Source of the DNA: Lachancea thermotolerans CBS 6340
Lineage: Eukaryota; Ascomycota; Saccharomycetes; Saccharomycetales; Saccharomycetaceae
NCBI RefSeq assembly: GCF_000142805.1
Contig: NC_013083.1
Coordinates: 434,001 to 498,000, forward strand
DNA length: 64,000 bases
Direction of reading: 5' to 3'
Shown piece by piece: positions 1 to 8,155 of the stretch. The notes under the pieces were generated by a model. The model was not told the origin of the DNA. It made no database searches and saw only the letters and a list, made by a program, of their open reading frames with translations. Both the position numbers and the translations under genes were made by a program. Every line of letters begins with the position of its first letter. The first letter of the stretch is position 1.

Positions 1-85
1 ATTGTGCGAAAGCTCCTCTTTATGTTTGTTCGTTTCTTCCCCGGAAATTTGCTTCTTGAGGGTTCATTGGTGAAAAAGACCATCG

Positions 86-1414
86 ATGCAGCTGAGAGCG
101 CTTTCCACAACGGCCTGTAGGGCCCTGCGGAAGCCCCAGTTCGATGTCAAAGGCATTTCAGGCCGACTAGAGGCCTATCTGCACTCCATTAAGGCGCGCC
201 AGCTACTGGCGAGTCCACAACTCAGCGCCGAGCTACAAAACCTCCCAAAGCAGGAAAATGAGCTTAAGCTACTCAATCAGCAATTCGCAAGAATCCAAAC
301 TGCTCGTAAAGACATTGAGCGTGAGATCAAGGAAGACAAGTCCAAAATGCTGCAGTCCCGACATCGGCTTCAAGAATTGAAGACAGAGGCCCAAGCTGTA
401 GCTGCGGACCTAAAACACATGCAGGACAAAGTTCAGGAAACTTGTATGTCCCTTCCCAATCTCATACATGGCGACGTACCACTTACCGAACCGCAGGTTC
501 TGCAATGGCTCAGCCCGCAGTCTGAATTTAGGCCTGATCCAAAGCGCGATCACCACGACATCATGGTACGCAAGGAACTAGTTGACTTCCGCTCTGCCGC
601 AACTGTGACCGGAAATTCGTGGTACTACCTCATCAACGATGGAGCGCTCCTCGAGCAGGCTCTGGTGTCGTACGCTACCAAGAAAGCACGGGACCGCGGT
701 TTTATAATGTGCAATCCTCCAAGCATAGCCAAGAATGAGGTCATTGACGCCTGCGGTTTCAGGCCCCGTGATATGAATGGTGAACAACAAATTTACCATC
801 TAGCCGATACACAATGGGGTCTCACGGCCACGGCAGAGATAGCTCTAGCAGGACTTGGAATTGATGCAGTATTGGATCTCTCCCGCGGCTCCAAGAAATT
901 ATGCGGCGTGAGTCGCAGTTACCGCGCAGAAGCTGGCGCCCGGGGTAAAGATACCAGAGGTCTCTACCGTGTGCATGAATTTACTAAAGTTGAGCTGTTT
1001 TGCTGGGCAAGACCGGATGACAGCGATCAAATGCTAGAAGAATTGCGGCAGTTCCAAACGGAGCTCGTAGAGGAGTTGGGACTTCCAGCGAAGGTCCTCA
1101 ACATGCCCGCCAACGATCTGGGTGCCCCAGCATACCGTAAGTATGACATCGAGGTTTGGATGCCTGGAAGAGGCTCCTTTGGCGAAATCACCAGTACTTC
1201 AAACTGCACTGACTTCCAAAGTAGGCGCATGAACACAAAATTCAAAGACCCCGTCACAGGGAAATCCTCGCATGTGCATACACTCAACGGTACAGCAATG
1301 GCCGTGCCTAGAGTCATTATGGCGCTTGTTGAGAACTTCTATGATCCAGTTTCCAACTTGATCGCGGTTCCGGCGCCATTAGTACCGTACATGGACGGGA
1401 AAACACACATATAG
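86..1414 (+). CDS. DIA4: Mitochondrial seryl-tRNA synthetase
   Basis: Class II aminoacyl-tRNA synthetase that charges tRNA-Ser in mitochondria, 442 aa. The first ~35 residues are basic and rich in Ala/Ser/Thr, as in a mitochondrial presequence. Residues ~35-125 form the long charged helical arm typical of SerRS (Glu/Lys/Gln-rich coiled coil) that grips the tRNA variable arm. The catalytic core follows, with motif 2-like residues near SRSYRAEAG and motif 3 near the C-terminus (NGTAMAVPRVIMALVENF). Length is like yeast Dia4. The start is the first ATG of the frame and leaves a full presequence. VPS29 follows on the same strand, the order of YHR011W-YHR012W in S. cerevisiae. The cytosolic enzyme (SES1) lacks a presequence and has a different C-terminus, so the mitochondrial assignment is firm. 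Confidence 0.95.
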   Translation: MQLRALSTTACRALRKPQFDVKGISGRLEAYLHSIKARQLLASPQLSAELQNLPKQENELKLLNQQFARIQTARKDIEREIKEDKSKMLQSRHRLQELKTEAQAVAADLKHMQDKVQETCMSLPNLIHGDVPLTEPQVLQWLSPQSEFRPDPKRDHHDIMVRKELVDFRSAATVTGNSWYYLINDGALLEQALVSYATKKARDRGFIMCNPPSIAKNEVIDACGFRPRDMNGEQQIYHLADTQWGLTATAEIALAGLGIDAVLDLSRGSKKLCGVSRSYRAEAGARGKDTRGLYRVHEFTKVELFCWARPDDSDQMLEELRQFQTELVEELGLPAKVLNMPANDLGAPAYRKYDIEVWMPGRGSFGEITSTSNCTDFQSRRMNTKFKDPVTGKSSHVHTLNGTAMAVPRVIMALVENFYDPVSNLIAVPAPLVPYMDGKTHI

Positions 1415-1602
1415 AAGCGATTAGTGTCCAGATAGCATTTAGTTAGTGAATGTTATTTGCCAAGGCTTCCGGAGGGAAGTTGTAGATGTGATGAGAGTAA
1501 CCTCCGTGCGCAGCGATGGTGCGCCGTTGGTCAAGAGTTTAGCATTATTGAAGGGCTAGGGAAATATAGCTTCGAGAAACTAAGCGAAGGAGACAAGCCA
1601 AG

Positions 1603-2429
1603 ATGTTGCTGCTGGCCCTGAGTGATGCGCATATTCCAGAGAGGGCGATTGTATGTTTCCCCGTACTACTTTGTTCCCTGCGACTGTGTTCGTACTAACA
1701 CCTTAGAAGGATCTCCCTCAGAAGTTCAAGAAGTTGATTAGTGTACCCAACAAGATACAGCAAGTGGTACTTTTAGGTAACTGCACAAAGAGTTACAGTT
1801 TTCTGAAGTTTGTGAACCAAATATCGTCCAACGTTGTTGTAGTAAGAGGTGAATTTGATAACAAGACGGTAGCCAGAGAAGAAATACCGCTGAATACGAT
1901 CATAAAGCAAGGGGACTTTACCATCGGCTGCTGCAATGGCTACACCGTGGTACCTAAAAGTGACCCGCTCTCACTGCTAACGCTAGCGCGGCAACTGGAC
2001 GTCGACATTGTTCTTTGGGGAGGAACGCACAACGTGGAGGCCTACACACTTGAAGACAAGTTCTTCATAAACCCTGGCACCTGTACCGGAGCATTCAATC
2101 CAGATTGGCCACTTCCAGATGCAAGCAACGACTCCACGCTTGAGGCGTCCGCAGACTCAAGTGAACCACAGACGCAAGCATCTGAGGGTTCTACAGATAA
2201 CGCAAATGATGCAACAGTTCCAGCACAAGACGGAAAAAGTGACCAAGATGACGTGGCAAACAAGGAAGACGAAGACACAGACTCTGAAATTGACGATTTT
2301 GAGGTTGATGGACGCTGCATTCCCAGCTTTTGTCTACTGGACATTCAAGGCTCTACTTGTACATTGTACATCTACACGTATGTTGATGGCGAGGTGAAGG
2401 TCGATAAAGTGGTGTACAACAAAAAATAA
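1603..2429 (+). CDS. VPS29: Retromer subunit Vps29 (spliced)
   Basis: Core subunit of the retromer cargo-selective complex (with Vps35 and Vps26), which returns receptors from endosome to Golgi. Exon 1 is 1603-1650 (16 codons, MLLLALSDAHIPERAI). The intron is 1651-1706 with 5' site GTATGT, a perfect TACTAAC branch point at 1693-1699 and 3' site TTAG. Exon 2 is 1707-2429 and the frame is kept, giving 256 aa. The N-terminal SDAHIP belongs to the metallophosphoesterase fold, and the conserved WGGTHNVEAYTLEDKFFINPG block follows at mid-protein. Between the fold and the last strands (SFCLLDIQG) is an acidic Ser/Asp/Glu-rich insertion of ~70 residues, also present in S. cerevisiae but of unrelated sequence. 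The intron is conserved with the S. cerevisiae gene. At 56 nt it is very short. Confidence 0.95.
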
Positions 2430-2757
2430 GACAGATCTCCCAGGGATGCTGCCCGGAGCTCATTGGCCGGAGCTCTTTTGAGCTCATTGCAGCCCTAATT
2501 GGCACTAATCAGCCAAGTTAGTATAACGTGATGTAACTATTTCGCTTAAAAAATTAGTATATAAAGAGAAGCTAGCGAGATTTCTCTATGACCCAAATAA
2601 AGAATCAAGTGCCGACACTGCGGCTACAGTAATTCTTGAGAGAAGGGGTTGGAGAAGAATCTCCATAGGATGTATGCGGAGGTTGTGTGGACGCTGGCAG
2701 TGGTATCGCCCACTGCCTCTTCACGCTTGCCTGGTACACTCTACTCGCTCCTGAGAC
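2430..2757. other. Non-coding stretch, VPS29 3' end to snR13
   Basis: No coding region is supported here. It holds the VPS29 3' UTR and presumably the snR13 promoter. A TATA-like run (tatataaaga) near 2559-2568 lies about 190 nt before the mature snoRNA. The GGAGCTC word recurs around 2455-2485. Short open frames (68-73 codons) overlap the snoRNA and look like chance. Confidence 0.5.
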
Positions 2758-2862
2758 TGCGATTTTTACGTGATGAACATGAGTGCATTTGGCTCGAGAC
2801 GTTTTTGTCGGTGTGGAAAAACCCAAGCTACCTTACTATTTTTTGTCTGACATGAAATCGCA
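2758..2862 (+). ncRNA. snR13: Box C/D snoRNA snR13
   Basis: Box C (GTGATGA) is at 2770-2776 and box D (CTGA) at 2847-2850. The flanks pair as a terminal stem, TGCGATTTT at 2758-2766 with GAAATCGCA at 2854-2862 (nine pairs, one a G-U). Two antisense elements match the same very conserved 25S rRNA segment (TAAGGTAGCCAAATGC): GCATTTGGCT at 2785-2794 and AGCTACCTTA at 2826-2835. That segment holds the adjacent adenosines methylated under snR13 guidance in S. cerevisiae (Am2280/Am2281). In S. cerevisiae snR13 lies next to TRS31, which is also nearby here, so synteny agrees. The D' box after the first guide is poor (TCGA-like). The ends are set by the stem and could differ by a few bases. Confidence 0.85.
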
Positions 2863-3129
2863 GCAGTAGTGCTATTTAGTAGTTTCTTGTTCAGCGCCTG
2901 AGCAATAAAATTCATACTCCGTGCCCTGGTAGTGGAGGTGTGATAAAAGTGCGCCGCATGTTGGTTTGCGGTGCGGGGAGCGTGCCCTCAGTGGGACAGT
3001 TACGTTGTATCGATGGTTCGTTATATACAAAATGAGCCCTTGGAGCGTCGAAAGACGCGGAGCATTTGTAACTATATTCGAGCGTCGTAAAGCACTTTTA
3101 AAGCACTAAACGCTTGCCTCGTTTTTGGA
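2863..3129. other. Non-coding stretch, snR13 to ARD1 3' end
   Basis: Carries the snR13 3' flank and the ARD1 3' UTR on the other strand. I see no gene, tRNA or second snoRNA in it. Confidence 0.5.
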
Positions 3130-3813
3130 TCATGCCTCAACTTCTGCGACGCCCTCGCGCACCAGGTCCTCGAGTAGGTCTGAATCAAGGTCGTCCTGTT
3201 CAGCACCGCGTTGGAAGTTGGCTGGCTGTAGGGCTTCTGTATCCAAAGTTTTCTTCATCGCGTAGGCATCCTCGCCATCTTGATAGTAGCTTTTCTCGAC
3301 CTTGAGCACCTCGAACTCCAGAGTGTCCCTGTACAAGTGCAGCGCAGCGCGGTTCGATTGCCGCACATGTAGCGACACCTGCTCTGCGCGGTAGACCTCT
3401 GACAGCGCGAAGAGTGCTTGGCGCATCAGCTTTTCCGCAACACCCATGCGTCTGTAGGTACGCATCACACTCAGAGACGTAATGTGGCCTGTAAGCGCTT
3501 CGCTTGGCTGCGAAGGGTCGTCGTTCATCTTGGCCAACACGTAGCCAACCAATTTCTCGCCGGAGCGCACGTAACAGGGATCGCCCTTCGTCGCGCTAAC
3601 AGGGCCCTCACAGCAAGCAGCCAGTTCCTCGAGCGTGGCGTCCGCGGGCCCGCCCACGTCGTCTGTTGTCGTTGCCACGAAGGACGCCTCAGGCCATGAC
3701 AAAATGTGGTACATGTAGTATTTAAACAAGTAGTTTTCAGGCAGGTTGTTCAGGTTGGCATTCTGCATGCACAGCATGTCCTCGATTGTTGCTCGGCGGA
3801 TTGTCACAGGCAT
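3130..3813 (-). CDS. ARD1: N-terminal acetyltransferase NatA catalytic subunit
   Basis: Catalytic subunit (Naa10) of ribosome-associated NatA, which acetylates N-terminal Ser/Ala/Thr/Gly after Met removal; its partner is Nat1. The 227-aa protein begins [28 protein letters not shown], close to the family N-terminus. It has the GNAT fold with the acetyl-CoA loop R-R-M-G-V-A ([15 protein letters not shown], around residues 125-135) and the [13 protein letters not shown] end of the fold. A ~25-residue insertion near residues 55-80 ([15 protein letters not shown] area) is typical of yeast Ard1. The start Met sits 132 bp from the divergent TRS31 start, so the two share a short promoter. Synteny VPS29-ARD1 equals YHR012W-YHR013C. 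Confidence 0.95.
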   Translation of the reverse strand: MPVTIRRATIEDMLCMQNANLNNLPENYLFKYYMYHILSWPEASFVATTTDDVGGPADATLEELAACCEGPVSATKGDPCYVRSGEKLVGYVLAKMNDDPSQPSEALTGHITSLSVMRTYRRMGVAEKLMRQALFALSEVYRAEQVSLHVRQSNRAALHLYRDTLEFEVLKVEKSYYQDGEDAYAMKKTLDTEALQPANFQRGAEQDDLDSDLLEDLVREGVAEVEA

Positions 3814-3945
3814 CCTGGCGCTTTTATTTGTCGAGTTGGGATGCTAACAGAAGCGTGGAATTTTCCAAAATCTTTCACTTTCTTACTCTTGAAGCTTCAG
3901 AGGGCCTCTGCGAAGCACAACAACACAAACCTCGTCCTCTACCGC

Positions 3946-4806
3946 ATGAGCCACAAGATAATCAACCCGTCGACCTCTGTTGCTCCTGCAAATGCGGCAG
4001 GTTCCACTGGCTACGACTACACTATTGGCCCGCAGCAGACGCTGCCCAATACATCTGCACAGTCCGTAGCGAGCACCCTGGCTGGCACACGCTCAGTGTA
4101 TCATGAGTCGCTGCATCCGGGTGCGCATGGCTCGCATGTCTCGGTGGCTGCGTACGCCTTTTTGTTTCAGGAAATGGTTTCACAAGCTCGAAACGCGAGC
4201 AAAACTGTCTCGGAGATCGAGCTGAGGCTACATCGGCACGGCTACCACATCGGGCTGCGATTGCTTGAGCTGCTAAAGTTTCGTAGTAGTGTGACACCTG
4301 GTTCCGGGCGTAGCTTCTTTCACAAGGCCGGCGGGCCGGCGGCGGCTACCGCGGGCGATGCCGCAAGTGGGGCAGGCAATGCCTCGGGAGCCGTTGGCGC
4401 TAGCGGCGCTAGCAGTCTAGGTAACGCACAAGACGAGTCACTGGCCAGCAACATTACAACCATGAAGCGCCGCGATCTGCGACTTCTGGAGGTTTTGCAG
4501 TTTGTCCATGGCCCAGTTTGGCGCTACCTCTTTGACCGTGCCAGCGACGACCTAGTGAAGTCTTCAGAGCGCGAAAACGAGTACATGATCATCGACAACA
4601 CGCCCTCTATCACACGCTTTATTAGCTCCACTAATGTTCAGTGTGATTTTTTTGTGTGTGGAATCATTGAGGGCGTTTTAGACCTTGCTAGCTTTCCTTG
4701 CACTGTAACGGCGCACTCGGTACCAGAAGACAAGTTCAATAGGCGAGTAGTATTTGTGATTCGCTTTGACCAAGAAGTATTGGAACGTGAGGCGCTGCGG
4801 TTCTGA
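3946..4806 (+). CDS. TRS31: TRAPP complex subunit Trs31
   Basis: Core subunit of the TRAPP complexes, GEFs for Rab Ypt1/Ypt31 acting in ER-Golgi and Golgi traffic. I choose the ATG at 3946 (MSHKIINPSTS, 286 aa) because it matches the N-terminus of S. cerevisiae Trs31. The frame is open further upstream to 3706, but that part lies over ARD1 on the other strand. The TRAPP/Bet3-like fold is visible: AYAFLFQEMVSQ, IGLRLLELLKFRSS, RRDLRLLEVLQFVHGPVWRYLF, then DDLVKSSERENEYMIIDN and CDFFVCGIIEG. A low-complexity Ala/Gly/Ser stretch of ~35 residues interrupts the fold at about residues 125-165. The next frame starts only 7 bp after the stop. Confidence 0.95.
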   Translation: MSHKIINPSTSVAPANAAGSTGYDYTIGPQQTLPNTSAQSVASTLAGTRSVYHESLHPGAHGSHVSVAAYAFLFQEMVSQARNASKTVSEIELRLHRHGYHIGLRLLELLKFRSSVTPGSGRSFFHKAGGPAAATAGDAASGAGNASGAVGASGASSLGNAQDESLASNITTMKRRDLRLLEVLQFVHGPVWRYLFDRASDDLVKSSERENEYMIIDNTPSITRFISSTNVQCDFFVCGIIEGVLDLASFPCTVTAHSVPEDKFNRRVVFVIRFDQEVLEREALRF

Positions 4807-4813
4807 ATCAAAG

Positions 4814-5812
4814 ATGAGCGGCACAAGGGGTTCAAGGGCGAGTACGACAAGCCGGGCCAAGCCTTTGAAGACAACCTTGGGAACACGCAAGCGTTTCAAA
4901 GTTGACGACTCTATTGACTGTGTGGCGGCTCTGCCGCCGCTACAGGCACGATCTACAAACGTACCGCTGAAACGCGAGAACGGCAAGCCGCGACGCACCG
5001 ATGATTACAAGAAGCGGCGCGTAGCTGAAAAGAGTGATGGTACAGCTCAAGCCAAGAACAATGTATTCGACAACGAGCATGTGGGTCTGCGACTCGTTGA
5101 CACGCCATACCGAGCTGTCTCACCCCACCCGCTGCAGCCGCCGGGGTCGGCGGCTGTGGCTGTGATGACGCCGCCAAGGGATCGTGGGCGTCCGCGGCAA
5201 CTCAAAATAAAGACAACCGGCCTCGCTCATCGCGAGCTATTTCTGGATGCAGACCGCTCGATGCAGCTCGATGAGTTCGACCAGCCGCCAGATTCAACGT
5301 CGACGCCGCTTTTGGGCAGCCCAGGATCCAGCGCGGGACGCTCGCGTCCGTCATCGCAGCTTGGGTGGCCAGAAGGCCCGACGCCTCCTCGCCAGTGGGT
5401 CGCAGACCCTGTGCTCCCGGACGGCTGGCCGAATGATCCTCCAATACCCAATGCCTGGTTTCCAGGGGCTATGTTCTCTGGTGCTCCCCCAGGATATGCC
5501 TACGTTCCAATAGCTATTCCCACAGGAAGATCGCCTCTGAGTTCACACGAATCGCCGCTCAAGCATAGAGGTGCGGCCTTCTTTCCGCAGCCCCCACCCA
5601 TCTACAATGGTGTGTCCGCCTCCGAAGCGCACCCGTGGTATGCGCAGCCAGCGCTGTACCGACCCACACATGTATCGCGCTATGGGAATTATGAGCCAGC
5701 ACATGGTTTGCGTGGTGCGCACAACGCCCAAGACGCGGTTCGAAGTACGCAGACCTCTCAAAGTTACAAGTCCAGCGGGGGAGACGCTACATGCCAGTCC
5801 AATAATACTTAA
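4814..5812 (+). CDS. Candidate SPO13-like meiosis regulator
   Basis: 332 aa from the ATG at 4814; an in-frame non-ATG extension to 4766 would overlap TRS31. No enzyme domain is visible. The N-terminal ~90 residues are basic, the rest is rich in Pro, Ser and Gly. Two points suggest Spo13, the meiosis I factor that recruits polo kinase Cdc5 to protect cohesin and mono-orient kinetochores. First, position: in S. cerevisiae SPO13 (YHR014W) follows ARD1. Second, sequence: an early TRKRFK resembles the PRKRFR start of Spo13, and STSTP in the DSTSTPLLGSP segment fits a polo-box docking site (S-S/T-P). Spo13 evolves fast, so this remains a candidate. Only 7 bp separate it from the TRS31 stop, so its promoter must lie within TRS31 unless the two are co-transcribed. 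Confidence 0.5.
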   Translation: MSGTRGSRASTTSRAKPLKTTLGTRKRFKVDDSIDCVAALPPLQARSTNVPLKRENGKPRRTDDYKKRRVAEKSDGTAQAKNNVFDNEHVGLRLVDTPYRAVSPHPLQPPGSAAVAVMTPPRDRGRPRQLKIKTTGLAHRELFLDADRSMQLDEFDQPPDSTSTPLLGSPGSSAGRSRPSSQLGWPEGPTPPRQWVADPVLPDGWPNDPPIPNAWFPGAMFSGAPPGYAYVPIAIPTGRSPLSSHESPLKHRGAAFFPQPPPIYNGVSASEAHPWYAQPALYRPTHVSRYGNYEPAHGLRGAHNAQDAVRSTQTSQSYKSSGGDATCQSNNT

Positions 5813-6160
5813 AACTATCCTATTTTGTTTTCCTTGCTAACTTTATGCACAAAACTGGCTTTCTCACGAGCTCAACTACAAACGCCCACCATGCGCAGTG
5901 CATTAAGTACCGTATTTAGAGTATAGTCATCTAACATCGTAAAATAGTCACCCTCAACCTTTCGCATCAACCCAATGTCGGTGTTTCTCTCAACAACAAA
6001 AAAATAGAACAAACAAACTCTGGAATAAAACGCAGGTTCAAATAGGCACAAGTGCAACGGACGGAGCGTGGCGACGCGATGCCGAGAGTGTAGAGGATGC
6101 TAGTGTGCTTTGTTCAAATAAAAATAAATTAGGTTTACTCAGAGGCAAAAAAGAAAATAA
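5813..6160. other. Non-coding stretch before tRNA-Ser
   Basis: AT-rich 3' flank of the SPO13-like gene and downstream side of the minus-strand tRNA-Ser. A run of A's at 6147-6152 reads as the T-tract terminator of that tRNA. A 61-codon frame on the minus strand (5872-6057) is not supported by anything. Confidence 0.5.
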
Positions 6161-6242
6161 CGACAACTGCAGGATTCGAACCTGCGCGGGCAGAGCCCAA
6201 AAGATTTCTAATCTTACGCCTTAACCACTCGGCCAAATTGCC
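6161..6242 (-). tRNA. tS(AGA): tRNA-Ser (anticodon AGA)
   Basis: On the minus strand the RNA starts GGCAATTTGGCCGAGTGGTT and ends with CAGTTGTC plus discriminator G. It folds as a type II tRNA: acceptor GGCAATT/AGTTGTC, anticodon loop TTAGAAA with anticodon AGA, a long variable arm (GGGCTCTGCCC) and the T-arm GGTTCGAATCC. It has no intron. It is nearly identical to S. cerevisiae tS(AGA). A T-run follows on the minus strand. It lies 40 bp from the AHC1 start and marks the boundary between a chr VIII-like and a chr XV-like block. Confidence 0.97.
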
Positions 6243-6282
6243 TTATTTCGAAAGAAGCTACCTACTTTAAAAATATCACATC

Positions 6283-8022
6283 ATGAGTATCAGACGCCAC
6301 CTTAAATTTATGTATAGGAAGTTGATGAAGCTGCGCCGTACAGCATCGATCATCTCCCATGAACACACAACGGAGCTCCCAGGCGTAATGGCGATACCTA
6401 ATTTACGGAGTAGAGGTCAGCCTAGGTCGTCCAGCGTAGATATGAGGTCTACGGAGCAGGACGTGGGAGAAGAACCCGCAGATGCTCCGCAAGTCTTGTT
6501 CATGGACAACCAGGATGTGGGCAACCGAACAGGCCATCCGCCACCCAGTTACTATCAGGTGGCAACGCCAAAGTCGCCACACGAGCTTTCGTTGGTGGAC
6601 GAGAGCGAGGAGCGGCCAGAGTCTATAGTGGGTAGCGTACACCACGAAAGCGAGGAGTCAGAACGCTTGAAATATGAAACGGCTAAACGCGAGATTCTCG
6701 ATTTGCTGAATCTGCATATAATGCTCAGTAACAACGAGCATAATGAAATCGACACAGAGCTAGGCCGCGTTGAAGCCCAGATGAAGGTTCTCGAGCACAT
6801 GCACAAGGACAAAGATCTATTAGAAAAGGTTAATCAGCACCAGGAGGAGCTTTACCAGCGTAGCAGGGACAATTTTCTGAACAAAAAAGAGGCTGAAGCA
6901 TCTCAAAGCCCAACAAACATATCATTTGGTTTCCTTTTCGGCGAGGCTCCATCGTCCAACGCTAGTCAAGGCAACTACTTTTACCACACGCGCAGCAAGA
7001 GCTCGCATAACATTACCAATGCATACCAGTCGCGACTGCGACCCGCAAACAACGGTACCATGGACATGCGGTTAACCGGTGGGAAGCAGCCGAACAAAGG
7101 CGATCAGCCGCCGGCAGCAGGTTCGTCGGGGAACGAATTCGACTTGGCGCGTCCGCCGCTCCTTAACCAACACCATAGGAGAAACTATAGCAGCACCTGC
7201 CTCACCAGCAACAGCGGAGTTGTTGGATCTAATGAAAAGAATGAGCCTATCTTCAAACGGCCCGATGGAATTTTGGTTATAATTGCATGCTCATTTTGTG
7301 AGCGTAGTGGCTTCACGTCTGCGCAAGGGATTGTCAATCATGTTCGGCTAAAACACGCGAAGACCTACTCCAGTCAACCGCTCGCGGTTCTGAATAATCA
7401 GCACGTCCTACCCAAGACCCTCCAGCCGCCAGAGGTTATGCAACAGTTCAAAGAGCTTCATCTTGACCCCTCCAACGATTACCTTCCGAACATTCTAAAT
7501 CCTCAGGCAGGGGCGAGCGCAAATACCAATTCAGACCGCAAAAACAGCACAAGAGAGTTGTCGCCTAAGTCTAAGTATCTCGCTACGCATTCCCCCTCGA
7601 AAGCGGCAAAGAAGTCTACTAAGCATTTAAAAAAGCTATACAACAGAGATGACTTCAAGGACATTGTCGACTATGTAAGTGAGGCTCAGAGAGACCTGGA
7701 CGCGATCCTGAAACAGCAATCCGAAAGTGAGGCCAATTTCGAATCTGATGATCCAGATGCCAAAGATCTACAAGGGCCGCGCTCCAGCTCCAGGAGTAGT
7801 ACCAAGAGCTCTTTTGCCGCACGCTCTAGTCCAGAAAATACCAACGAAAGGAAGAGAAGCTCTTCACCAGAGATGGACGCAAAGAAGAGGCACAAGCCGG
7901 CAGAGAAAAAAGTGCGTCCTGATGCCATTGCATTGATGAACATTCCTGAACGCGATAAGCGGTCGTCACACTACAATTTGCGTGCTAAGTCGAAGCTCAG
8001 GGGCCACAGTAGATACGAATAA
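6283..8022 (+). CDS. AHC1: ADA histone acetyltransferase complex subunit Ahc1
   Basis: Subunit specific to the Gcn5-Ada2-Ada3 (ADA) acetyltransferase complex, needed for its integrity. The 579-aa protein has a conserved centre at about residues 325-385 (GILVIIACSFCERSGFTSA, then GIVNHVRLKHAKTYSSQPLAVLNNQ), with a C2H2-like arrangement (CSFC, and H-V-R-L-K-H). A helical segment at ~130-200 (TAKREILDLLNLHIMLSNNEH) precedes it. The flanks are Ser-rich and charged. Length is close to yeast Ahc1 (566 aa). DDL1 and SFM1 follow, as YOR023C-YOR022C-YOR021C in S. cerevisiae. The ATG used is the first after the tRNA; a start at a later in-frame Met (residue 10 or 15) is possible. Confidence 0.9.
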   Translation: MSIRRHLKFMYRKLMKLRRTASIISHEHTTELPGVMAIPNLRSRGQPRSSSVDMRSTEQDVGEEPADAPQVLFMDNQDVGNRTGHPPPSYYQVATPKSPHELSLVDESEERPESIVGSVHHESEESERLKYETAKREILDLLNLHIMLSNNEHNEIDTELGRVEAQMKVLEHMHKDKDLLEKVNQHQEELYQRSRDNFLNKKEAEASQSPTNISFGFLFGEAPSSNASQGNYFYHTRSKSSHNITNAYQSRLRPANNGTMDMRLTGGKQPNKGDQPPAAGSSGNEFDLARPPLLNQHHRRNYSSTCLTSNSGVVGSNEKNEPIFKRPDGILVIIACSFCERSGFTSAQGIVNHVRLKHAKTYSSQPLAVLNNQHVLPKTLQPPEVMQQFKELHLDPSNDYLPNILNPQAGASANTNSDRKNSTRELSPKSKYLATHSPSKAAKKSTKHLKKLYNRDDFKDIVDYVSEAQRDLDAILKQQSESEANFESDDPDAKDLQGPRSSSRSSTKSSFAARSSPENTNERKRSSSPEMDAKKRHKPAEKKVRPDAIALMNIPERDKRSSHYNLRAKSKLRGHSRYE

Positions 8023-8155
8023 ATAATGAAATTGAGACGAATTATCCTTCTTTACCATTTATCACGGATTTATATCCTGTCCTGCTTCTTACAGATTTCA
8101 AGAAATTATATTTCGAACTCCACTGACGCTTATAAAGGGCGACTAAGCTCATCTC

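Noticed and set aside
1488-1602. GTGATGA resembling a box C between DIA4 and VPS29
   Set aside because: No CTGA box D within range before the VPS29 start and no pairing flanks.
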